Of a stretch of DNA of 38,570 bases, positions 30,228-38,570 are shown one piece after another. Source of the stretch: Parietichytrium sp. I65-24A (taxonomy: Eukaryota; Sar; Bigyra; Thraustochytrida; Thraustochytriidae); the NCBI GenBank assembly GCA_012862575.1, contig BLSF01000140.1, forward strand, positions 1 to 38,570, in the 5' to 3' direction. The notes below the pieces were generated by a model that was not told the DNA's origin, ran no database searches, and saw only the letters and a list, made by a program, of their open reading frames with translations. The number at the start of each line of letters is the position of its first letter. Position 1 is the stretch's first letter. The position numbers and the translations under genes were made by a program.

Positions 30228-30349
30228 CATGATGACACCCCACCTTCCGATAGGGTTTGTTTACGCTGCACTTCGTGGCTTCACTTAACATGATGACCAC
30301 CCCACCTTCCGATAGGGTTTGTTTACGCACTCGCTTCGTGGCTTCACTG
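30228..30349 (+). repeat. 61-bp tandem direct repeat, two units
   Basis: CATGATGACACCCCACCTTC, continuing CGATAGGGTTTGTTTACGC and CTTCGTGGCTTCACT, occurs at 30228 and at 30289, and a third unit begins at 30350 before breaking off. Few differences separate the units. Confidence 0.9.
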
Positions 30350-30406
30350 CATGATGACACGTGCAAAGTTTAGCGGAACGAAAATCAAAAAGCAAAGTCA
30401 GCAAAG

Positions 30407-32090
30407 TCAGCAAACCCGTGCAAAACAAATACAATCAATCAAATCCACGAAACTCAAAGTAGAGCACTCAAACTTACCCCAGTATATCAGTATTCGAGCG
30501 TGTTTGCCCTGCCCCGCTCCCGGATCCGCTCCCAGTTCCACTTCCACTTCCACCGCTTCCATCCCACCACCGCCGCCACCGTCACCACTGCCCCCGTCGT
30601 TACCTCCGTCACAACTGTCGTCATTGTTATGCTCCAAGGTACAATCGATCATGTTCTCTATGCCGGAAAAGTAGGAATAATTATTATTGACTATGTTTTG
30701 GATAGAGGGCAGTCGTTTTGTTGAATTTTGGAAAGGGCTTGCGAAGGCAGGCACCCGTCCTCTGGCATTCCACGGCAGGGCTTATACCAACACCCAGGCG
30801 ACGTGTTGCTCGTGGCGAGCTGGGCCAGCTCTCTGAATTCCTCCGAGTTGTTTCGGTGAAACCAGTCGCACTCGAGCAACGTGGCTGCGTTTGGGCCGTT
30901 ACACATTGTGCCAAGCACCTGTTCGTAAGTGCGCGGCACGCTATTCGAGTTAGACAGGGACTTGTTCGCGAGATCAGTCAGCCACTGGCGGCACATCACA
31001 CCGCTATCGTCGTCGGCCATAAACCTGGAGCACTGACCCGCTGCGAACTGTTGAGTGGGCGGAGCATACGTCCGCTTGATGCATCTACCAGAGTGTACCC
31101 CCGTGCAAAACTTTTCCATAACCGGGTTCATGAACTCCGGGTTGGAGGGAACCTTTTTCGCCCTGACGAGAGCGATGAAGTTCTTGACATGCTCCGTCGT
31201 CTTGAGCGTGTCGACAGGGTATCTACAAATTGCATGTCCGTAGTGAACAGCGCTTCCGTTACTGTTGAACCGCGAGTCCGCCGTCTTGAAGTTTGAGTTG
31301 TACGGGTTCAAACCTGAACCTGCGCCGCGTGAGTCCCGGATCATCACCGTTGCGCTTTGTGAAGTCGTGCTTCCAATGGCTTCACATGTGTTACTGGTGT
31401 CCAACGAGCGCGCGCACATGGCCGCGTAGGTCCCCGAGGGGCATGACATGGTATAACTTTTGCACACAGGGTTTCCGTGGATCGATCTACAGCAGGAGCA
31501 GTCCGTGCACCTGAGCTGCGGAATGGGCGTGCTCCCAGAGTTTGTGCCGCCGCCTGGGCACCTGTTTCTCTGCGTATCGCTCACCGTCCAGTTAGCCGGC
31601 GTGTAATTTCTATTGAGCGTGAACATGAGGTTCCCATGCGTGTACTTTCCATACGTCCCCCCCTCGTGCAACACGTGAACGCCTGTGTCGTACAGGTTCT
31701 TGTAGCTATTGTTCTGGTAGGTATCGCACCATCCAAATATGAGGTCCTGGTACACCGGAACCGCGTCGTACTGAACAGATTGGACGGATCCATTGGCTTC
31801 GTTCGCACTCCCGTCTCGCAAGCCGTACCGGGACGGCATGTACCCAGTGTATGAGCTGTGCAATGTATTTAACCTTGCGACGGTGCGGTCGGCGTTGTAG
31901 TTTGCGCAAAAGCCGAGGCACAGGTACCCTGACGGAACGTCATTTTGCGAACCGTCTTCGTAGAAACAAGATCATCACCACCGCCGCTGCAGCCGCCACT
32001 ACCACCGCCACTGTCCCCGCCACTGTCCCCGCCGCTGTCACCGCCACCACCCCCACCATCGCAAAGACCAGGCAGGCACGGGATAGGCAT
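30407..32090 (-). pseudogene. NCLDV-type Cys-rich myristoylated-membrane-protein-like relic (two frame changes)
   Basis: The long frame (31863-30691) continues upstream without an ATG to about 31960. It is Cys-rich with GWCDTY, RCTDCSCC and CWYKPC motifs. After the stop near 30689, a frame one base away continues a conserved-looking stretch with IQNIVNN and a further Cys. The CWxxPC plus C-terminal Cys/Asn pattern recalls the large DNA virus membrane-protein superfamily that includes poxvirus L1/F9 and A16/G9/J5. Gly/Ser/Asp-rich low-complexity tracts lie at both ends (32075-31965 and 30620-30510). A frame change is needed near 31955 and another near 30740. The family call is from motif recall. 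As read it is broken, by decay or by consensus error. Confidence 0.45.
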
Positions 32091-32234
32091 CCTTACCCCT
32101 ACGTCGGAGTCTTCAATCAGTAGCCTTGGAGAAGGGCAGATGGCTCTCCGACGTTCGCGTACTTGTTATGAAGCACGGGGGAAAAAACTTGGTGGATTCA
32201 ATTATCAATTTTAGTTGTGTTGTGTTGCGTTGAA

Positions 32235-33550
32235 TCAAATCTCTACGAGGAAATCGTTCTTGTAGCGGTCGCTGGAAGTGACGTACTGACACTTTTTCAG
32301 TACGCGGAACACGAGTTGCATGGGGTATATGTGCCCGAGCCCTCCTTTCCCGTCGCACGTGAACGCAGGCCGGGAGCAGCAGCCGGTGCTGTCGCCGCAA
32401 GCGTGCCCGTCCGGCTCCACTCGCACCCTGTTTTTGAAGTTGCAGAGGACGTTGTGGAGGTTGACTCCTCTCGTAAAGATCCTGAACCGCTGGTGCGCCG
32501 CCTCGGGGCAGAATCTCTCCTCCATGGCGCTGCTAAGGCCAAACACTGGAAGGCGCTCAGAAGCGAATGAGTTGGCGGAGGGGCTCGAGATACCGTGGAG
32601 CGGAACGGGCGCGACTAAAATTCCGTTCCGATCCTTGCGGACGGCTCGCGGAGGAGGAGTCTGGCGAACGGGCCTTGGTGATGAGCCCACGGTGCCTCGC
32701 GGATGTCCACGTACACATCCATGAAATTGAACGGTCTGTAATCAATAGCGACCGGTGCCACGAGCTCAAGCACGTTGCCCTCCGGCGAATTCGAACTCGA
32801 AAGCGAAAGCGAAACGGACCGTGAAGACGTGCTCCGAAATCCGAGCAGCCTTCCCAGAATCGCGTCCGCGGAGTCCGCTGGAAGACATGCAATCGACATT
32901 TCTCGTATGACGGCATGACAAGGTGCAGGGTTGTCCGAGCCGTCGGAGCCACTGCCCGGTCGCAAGGTCGCGATCACTGCCAGCGCGCTGAGCTGGTCTA
33001 ACTCGAACTCGATGTCGGCCTGAAGTACCCCGTCCTCATCGCCACTCGCAGTCAGCAAGAGGTTAGACCGGAGCTCGGTCACTACATCATCGCGACTGGT
33101 GAAATGCGCACCAGCGTCTAGGCGCGAATGAAACTTGAAGACCTGGGAATCCCCCTCGAGTAGTTCGCCTGAGCTGGATCCAGTACCATTTCTCACATTG
33201 TCCACACGTATGAGTATTTCGATCAGATATAGAGCGTCACCAACGTTCTCAGCGTTCTCAGCGTCCACGCGCCCCGACGAGCGTCTTGGCACGCTAGGGA
33301 GGGCCCATCGTGGGAAAGTATAGTCCGCCAGCTCCAGGCTGATGAACTCATCGGTGCAGGGATTGATGTTTGCCAAATTGGGTGATAAATCCATCTCCCA
33401 CTCCCCCGAACGGACGGACTCCCCGCATGCGCGAATCGCTATTGAACCTACCTCCATCCTCAGTGAGGTATTGTAGGATGTATGCGCTCGCAAAGTCCTC
33501 GTCGCCCCCTCCCCCCCCCCCTCTTCATCCTCGTAACCCTCACTCCACAA
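32235..33550 (-). pseudogene. Possible NCLDV structural protein relic, one frame change
   Basis: Two overlapping minus-strand frames, 33550-32615 and 32690-32235, together read as one protein of about 430 residues, with the switch near 32630-32690. The first part is acidic and beta-rich (FISLELADYTF, LYLIEILIRVDN, FNFMDVYVDI), a style seen in virion structural proteins of large algal viruses. The second part has HNVLCNFKNRV and a Cys-rich stretch. It lies about 145 bases upstream of the Cys-rich relic on the same strand, a compact spacing unlike the rest of the window. The viral origin is tentative. Confidence 0.35.
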
Positions 33551-33901
33551 CTCGCAAGCTCCACGCTATCCACCGCTCTTCCCTTAGGCTCTACAACTTA
33601 GGAGGAGAAAAGTCCTTCGAAAAGTCCTGCATGGATGTATCTTGCACGTGTCCGGCATGGAATGATTTTTTACCTCCGCCAACTTTTCCGAAGGTTCGCA
33701 GATCCCAAACGCCAGTTGAATGCTCGGGCATAGCCTTCGGGAAAGAGAGTCGACGTGATCTAGCAAATGGCCAAGCAAATGGCCAACAAGCACAGGACCG
33801 AGGGCAAACTGAAGAGCAATATCAATAGCAAGACGCGCTTCAGCGTGTCCAGCCTCTTGAACAAAATAAACACTCAATGGCATCGAGGAAAGGTCACTAC
33901 C
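33551..33901. other. Intergenic region or 5' part of next gene
   Basis: An in-frame ATG at 33767 would extend the following gene by 45 residues of basic, low-information sequence. Otherwise nothing is seen. A CCCCCCTCCC-type run lies at 33508-33524. Confidence 0.35.
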
Positions 33902-34571
33902 ATGAGCGAGAACACCACTGGCGCCAACATACCCCCGTGTCCGTCCGGGATCCTTGGGAGACGGGGCTGCAAGCATGCCCTCGTGGTGGACACATGCACG
34001 AACGAGGCGGAAGCTGAGAGGATGTGCTACCAGGCATTGCGGCAAGGTCGAATCGGCATCGACCGTGGGTTCGCGACGGTGCACAAGATCCCTACGGTAG
34101 ACATCATCCCGCATCGAACAATGGGGTCGAGCGGCAAGCTGGTAGAGGACGAATCCGAGATTGTGAGGTGGGTCGAACGGTCTGGTGCCACGATGGTAAG
34201 TTCTCGAGTTGACTGGTCACTCACGACTTGCTCAAGACTTGCTCAAAAGCCAGCGCTAACAAACCCAATCTGGTTTGCAAATTGCACCCCGGCTGCTGAA
34301 ACAGCGGAAAGGCTTTTCGGTTTTCGATATGATCAAGGACCGCGACTTTGTGTCTCTCATGCAAAGACAAAGAACATACTTTCGCAACTACCAGTCGTGC
34401 ATGGCCCAATGCGACCTACAACTTGAAGCGAGCGGTGGAACGGCAAGAGTCAACAAATCGTATCGCATGGCTGTTAGCAAGCGCCTGAAGATGAGCAAGA
34501 GCGGCAACAACTGCCACGGCCATGGCCACAGTAACAAGCGTCCGTCCGCATGGCGCAACGTGAATGACTAA
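33902..34571 (+). CDS. Small two-exon protein, unknown
   Basis: Exon 1 ends at 34195 before GTAAGT, and exon 2 starts at 34305 after CTGAAACAG; the 109-base intron has a CTAAC branch-point candidate near 34255. The junction is phase 0 and the spliced frame runs to a stop at 34569-34571, giving about 186 residues from the ATG at 33902 (231 from 33767). It has several Cys, a RGCKHALVV segment, a basic C-terminus and a His-rich CHGHGHS stretch. No domain is recognised. It lies just outside the virus-like genes, on the other strand. Confidence 0.55.
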
Positions 34572-34750
34572 TTGCCTTCTTTCACAGACATTGACGCCTC
34601 TTTGTTGTTGTTGTTGTTTTTTAAGAAAAGCCCAAGTTCACCTATTATTCAATCACTTTTTTTAATCTCCAGGATAGACAAGCCAGAAGTGATCGAGAAA
34701 GAAACGGCGAGGCAATTTAAAGCTCACTAGTAGAGCTAGGCTTGGCGTTG
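34572..34750. other. Convergent intergenic region
   Basis: Contains a TTG trinucleotide run at about 34601-34616 and T-runs. No gene is seen; it probably contains both 3' UTRs. Confidence 0.4.
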
Positions 34751-35125
34751 TTACTTTAGTATATGGGGAGTCACTTGTGGCTCTGGGTGGGCTGGGTGAA
34801 CGACGACAACGTTCCCACCATCCTTCCCCCAAGGCGCGCACGCACCAAAACACACACCAAAACAGCAGAGCAAGATGCCAATGCCTCCGGCTACCAGGGG
34901 AGAGTAGCTCACGCCAGTCAGATCCACGATTCTGCGTCTTGCCAATATGCGATCCAAGCTGGCAAAGGCAAAAGCTAGTGTTGATAGAACAACGCAAAAT
35001 CTGGAGATGCAACCAAGGCAACCTTTAGGTTCATCCTCTTGGTTTGCTTCGGTGACCTGACCTTGTCTCTGCACCTGCTGTGAGTCAGATGGATGCAGAA
35101 CGGAAGCCACTGGGAGTTCAGCCAT
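34751..35125 (-). CDS. Small two-pass membrane protein
   Basis: The ATG at 35125 starts MAELPVASVL; an upstream in-frame ATG at 35176 is less likely. A ~35-residue polar head precedes a Cys-flanked segment (GCLGCISRFC) and two hydrophobic spans (VVLSTLAFAFASL and LVAGGIGILLCCFGVCFG) separated by a short basic loop, then a Pro/His tail. The juxtamembrane cysteines could be palmitoylated. Length 124 residues. Family unknown. Confidence 0.5.
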   Translation of the reverse strand: MAELPVASVLHPSDSQQVQRQGQVTEANQEDEPKGCLGCISRFCVVLSTLAFAFASLDRILARRRIVDLTGVSYSPLVAGGIGILLCCFGVCFGACAPWGKDGGNVVVVHPAHPEPQVTPHILK

Positions 35126-37180
35126 TTTGTTTTGACGAGAGTTAAGGTTCTGCCAGCTCAAGCCGCCATTTCTCACGTCTCAATGCCACAGTTTTGTACT
35201 GATATCTCGAATCCCACCTTGGCACCACGCCACAAGTTTCCTGAGACCCTCTCTGTCCTCATGTGTCAACAATGTTGGTCTTTTTATGTGACAGACCCCA
35301 TTGCAAGAATCCGTTGCACACTGAGGCCTAACTTAAAAGGCTCATGCTCGGGCTACGAGTCTGAGTCAGGCAAAGTCACTCTCATAGGGTCAGGCTCAGG
35401 GGCTCCGAGTCAGGCTTCTTACAAGTAGGCGGCTAATTAATGCTCAGCGGATGGTTGGAATAGGCCGGGCTTGACGCATTTCACTCGTGCTTTTACGGTT
35501 TTACCTCTCAAAACCCGCACTTTTCCGTTGCCGCACTGGTTTGAGTCGGAGAGGTTTCACTCATACGTAGTACACCTCTTTAATTCGGTTGTATTCGAGT
35601 AGAGTTTTTTCCCAGATCGCAACTGCGGACATCCCGGACGTTGGACTCAGCTTGTAGGCTATCGTTAAAGAGCCCGAGGATGTGTATTGATAGTAGTGGG
35701 TTCGTTTTATGCTACCTGTGCTCCTACCTGTTCATGACGGACTTCTATTTCGTATGCCCACTCAGCTTCGTTACGGGCCCGTGCCGGGTCGAATCCGAGT
35801 TTGAGTTCTAGTCCGAGTCCTGCAGATTGTGGGTGTCACCACAGATATCATACGGTGATTCATGGAATCGTGGTTAGCCTCGCATACAATTCCGTGTCCG
35901 AGCAGTTCTCTGCTCAATTCATGCGAAAAGGTAGTGTCGCTCAATATTTGATCGTTGGAAACCACTAGCTCCTCTCAGGGCGAGGGGGTTAATGGTCAAT
36001 TCTATGGCAGCGTTTGCAGACTTCCAACATACGAAAACGAGTATCGGAAGGCTAAATCGCCGAACAAAAGTCTCACTAGCTCACACTTTCGATAGACCCA
36101 TGCTAGGAGGTTTTTAAAATATGCCAGCGTTCGCATGTCCGTTTTTAAGATCGACACTAAGTCGAGGTGCATAAATTTGAGCTTGCTGTTGAGTTGTCTT
36201 CGCCACAGCCTTATCAACAATGACTTTGAGCAGACCACCGTCCACGCTTCATAGTGCATTGCTTTGCCGAAGGCTAGAAACTTTCGCCATCTCTCTTTGC
36301 CAAGAGTCTCAACGGCATTCTGATTCTTGAGGCGCTAGACACTTGAGCCCATTGAAGCTGCGCGCATTTGCGAAGCTCTCCCGTCGCCGCCGTCTGTACT
36401 GGCATCTTTATTGCTTGCTGTTTGTGTGTTAATTGAGCCTAATCGGGAATTGGTGTTCGAGATCTGAAGGTTGTAGCGGCATCTGGCAATTCTTCCCAAG
36501 CTCTTCCATTCAGATGCTGATTGCTGGTGGCACTTTGTTTGCATTTCTGTCGTAGTTTTATTTGCTGTCCATCACCTTTACTGATCCTGTCTTTCAAGAG
36601 CATCTGGGTCAATGTGTCGTAACCTGAACTGCTCTTGACTTTAGTAACGTGAATTGAAGGGTTGATTGGAAAGTTATGGATGTTCTTGTTCGCTTGCGCG
36701 TCTTGCTTGCTTGCTTGCTTTGTCCTGTCTCGGATCTGCTGCAGCTCTGTGGCTGATCAGGTCTATCTGTGGTTCTTCAACGGACTTGTTAAGTTCCGTC
36801 AGTCTTTGTATCTTCGTCAACGGAACGTGGAGTGACGTGGAGGCCCGCGTTGTCCGTGAATTCATGAATAGCTACCGGTACCGGTACCACAGATGCGCGC
36901 TCTTAATTTTAAAAGGAATGGTCCGGTAGCGGCAACAATCCCCACTAGGCCTAGGCAATGAATTTGCTTTGGCCGCATAGTGGCCGCACAGTAATCGAGT
37001 GCACTGATTTTCACCGTAGGGCACCAGTCGGGCCGGGGTGAAAACTTAAGCGGGCGGGCCGCCCGCAACCAGAAGTGCGGGGACAGGATCCTTGGATTTC
37101 GATGGAAGTGACATAGGTTTTGTTGATGAAAAGAAATTTGAGTTGACGTGAATGTTGATGATCGAGTGAAGCGTTGGTTG
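35126..37180. other. Long region without a supported gene
   Basis: Only short frames on both strands. Features are low-order: GAGTC/CAGGCTC-rich stretches at 35355-35420 and 35790-35825, and a GCTTGCTTGCTTGC microsatellite near 36702-36720. Confidence 0.4.
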
Positions 37181-37804
37181 TTATAGCGGGTTGAAATGGT
37201 CTTGTCGGACTGGAACCAGGTGATTTTGTCCTGGCGGCCAGTACAGATGATCATCTCGATGTGCAAGGGATAGGCGGTCGCCGAAATCATCATGGAGCAT
37301 AAAGTCGTCAAGTTTGGCGCGCTGAAAAAAGTCCTTGTGCTCGTCGTCTGCAAGTGTTTTAAGCTTTTGGATCTCTGAGCGAGGTTCGTTATGACGGGGG
37401 CAAGTAGGTATCTTGCGATTGACGCACGGGACTTGAAGTGACGTTGGAGAATGTCGGCGGCATTTTCCGGGGCGTCTGTCACGAAGGTGACGACGTCTTC
37501 TAGATAGGGTCGTAAGTCTGGAACTGTCCAAAGGCCGAAGTCGACTTGGTCGAGGTCGATGCTCGAGTTGAGGTATGAGACGAAGCCGACTTGGCCGATA
37601 AGGATGTGCTAAGCCCATGAGACTTCGGCGATGAGCTCTGCGAACTTTGAACTTGGTCCATGAGGAGATCCAGGCCGCCCATGGCGTCTGTGCTGACGCG
37701 TTGGATGCATTCATTGCGTTTGCTATGCCTCGCATTGCAAAGAGTGCAGAGCCTGTTTTGGCATCGAGAGGGTTTGTTCCCGCAAGGTTTTAAGTTTAGT
37801 TCAA
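37181..37804 (-). pseudogene. Decayed coding sequence, unidentified
   Basis: A coding-like minus-strand frame reads SSKFAELIAEVSWA, then a TAG at about 37609-37611, then HILIGQVGFVSYLNSS through YLEDVVTFVTDAPENAADIL, and shifts frame near 37375 to EIQKLKTLADDEHKDFF, ending near 37181. One stop and one shift make it inactive as read. It lies on the same strand as the Ulp1-like fragment and may belong to the same mobile element. No family is recognised. Confidence 0.4.
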
Positions 37805-38014
37805 CGCAGCCGCAGCCCTTCTTGGAAGAAGACTTCGGCGATGAGCTCTGCGAACTTTGAACTTGGTCCATGAGGAGATCCAGGCTGCCCATGGCGTCTG
37901 TGCTGATGCGTTGAATGCATTCATTGCGTTTGCTATGCCTCGCATTGGAAAGAGTGCAGAGCCTGTTTGGGCATCGAGAGGGGTTGTTCCCGCAAGGTTT
38001 TAAGTTTAGTTCAA
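37621..38014 (+). repeat. 184-bp tandem duplication
   Basis: 37621-37804 and 37831-38014 match at offset 210 with about seven substitutions or one-base indels, separated by 26 bases. The duplicated unit includes the Cys-containing segment upstream of the decayed gene. Confidence 0.9.
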
Positions 38015-38044
38015 TATCTTAGTTAGGGCCAATGCTCCGGGACA

Positions 38045-38117
38045 ATTCCAGGTCCTACGAGGCAGGCAGCCAGCTCGTAGGAGTCGGGGCTTGGTTGAGA
38101 GTGGTTGAGAGATGGTC
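38045..38117 (-). repeat. Dispersed hairpin repeat, copy 3 (inverted)
   Basis: Reverse complement of 10221-10293 over 73 bases. On its own strand it lies about 95 bases downstream of the Ulp1-like stop codon, so it may mark the 3' end of an element carrying that gene. Confidence 0.8.
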
Positions 38118-38211
38118 GTGGTCTGCTTGACTTGACTTGCGAGTGATGGAGTCGAGTTGACATGAGTTGACATCGACATCCGAAGTTGGATTGGATTGGA
38201 TGGGTTGTTCA

Positions 38212-38570
38212 CTATTCATTGTTTATTTCTTCTGTGTGCAGAGTGTGCAGCTGCCATCTGGCAGTTAAGGTGGTTCTATGCGCAGCTCGCAAAAGCTGTG
38301 TGTTGCTGAGATCGTGCTGTGCATTTGAGAGCGGCATGCCAGCAAGTTTACATCGGAAATACTCGAGTGTGAATACAGCGCAGTCATATCCATTCGGTTG
38401 TTCAGGAAAGGTCTCCCCAGGGACAGTGAAGTTCGCGTTGATAGTGGGGAGCCAATGCCGGAGACGTGCCTCAATTGCAATGGCAGACCTAACAGTGGTT
38501 TGGACGTTCTCAGATGGGTCTATAAGCTCGACCCGTGTATCTGGAAAAGATGTGGCGTCAAATTCAACGA
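38212..38570 (-). CDS. Ulp1/SENP-like (C48) cysteine protease, C-terminal part; 5' end beyond window
   Basis: The frame has no ATG in the window and runs unbroken from the right edge to a stop at 38212-38214, 118 codons. It contains QPNGYDCAVFTLEYFR, which matches the Ulp1/SENP active-site block (Gln of the oxyanion hole, then D-C with catalytic Cys and a hydrophobic helix), followed by a C-terminal helix (LSNTQLLRAAHRTTL). The catalytic His and Asp would be upstream: the first may be outside, and an Asp or Asn near RHWLPTINANF is possible. Such proteases remove SUMO-like proteins, and related ones are carried by many eukaryotic transposons. The adjacent hairpin repeat favours an element gene. 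Confidence 0.8.
   Translation of the reverse strand, partial: VEFDATSFPDTRVELIDPSENVQTTVRSAIAIEARLRHWLPTINANFTVPGETFPEQPNGYDCAVFTLEYFRCKLAGMPLSNAQHDLSNTQLLRAAHRTTLTARWQLHTLHTEEINNE

Noticed and set aside
35780-35800. GGGTCGAATCC as a tRNA T-arm
   Set aside because: No matching acceptor stem, anticodon arm or D-arm in the surrounding ~80 bases.
38265-38480. 71-residue minus-strand frame at the right end
   Set aside because: It is an out-of-frame shadow of the Ulp1-like reading frame, which is open to the window edge.

Overview
The window is eukaryotic nuclear DNA. Genes are spread on both strands, spliceosomal introns with GT..AG ends can be read directly, intergenic stretches run to 1-2 kb, and the products (protein kinase plus RING/IBR, dynamin GTPase, prenylated and GPI-anchored proteins, a Ulp1-type protease) are eukaryotic families. 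One-exon-per-LRR arrays and a Thr/Pro/Ala-rich surface protein fit a stramenopile-like alga, but the lineage is only a guess. The sequence is draft quality: there is one N, and several otherwise convincing genes change reading frame by a single base.

Layout. 1-9.9 kb holds two tandem paralogues of a large gene. The second is complete and reads as a 15-exon gene (4346-9634): a short leader exon, twelve exons that each encode exactly one ribonuclease-inhibitor-type leucine-rich repeat, and one long exon for an acidic linker, coiled coil, non-RD protein kinase and RING-IBR zinc module. All junctions are phase 2 and the spliced frame is open, giving about 1320 residues. The first copy (1-2928) enters the window at its last exon. 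Between them is a dead 5' fragment of a dynamin gene. 10.7-12.7 kb is an intact Mx/dynamin-like large GTPase. 13.9-14.7 kb encodes a protein with an MGC acylation start and a PD-(D/E)XK nuclease-like core. 15.0-21.7 kb holds a decayed gene, a zinc-ribbon protein ending in a CaaX box, a PIF1-like helicase relic, and a P-loop protein that also ends in a CaaX-like tetrapeptide. This stretch contains a 1388-bp perfect-looking tandem duplication joined at a single N, almost certainly an assembly artefact.

23.3-26.9 kb has two divergent multi-pass membrane proteins. 27.3-27.8 kb is a minisatellite and head-to-head repeat cluster. 28.0-29.0 kb is a secreted, probably GPI-anchored glycoprotein. 30.4-33.6 kb carries two closely spaced, same-strand genes with frame breaks that look like relics of a nucleocytoplasmic large DNA virus. 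33.9-35.1 kb has a small two-exon gene and a two-pass membrane protein. 37.2-38.6 kb contains decayed sequence, a 184-bp tandem duplication, a hairpin repeat found three times in the window, and the C-terminal end of a Ulp1-like cysteine protease.

How the parts may work together (inference). The LRR array is homogeneous except at the concave-face residues, which sit at the exon edges. With a non-RD kinase and a ubiquitin-ligase-type zinc module on the same chain, this looks like a recombination-diversified immune-type receptor, next to an Mx-like GTPase, a lipid-anchored nuclease-like protein and viral relics. This is the strongest candidate for an undescribed system here.
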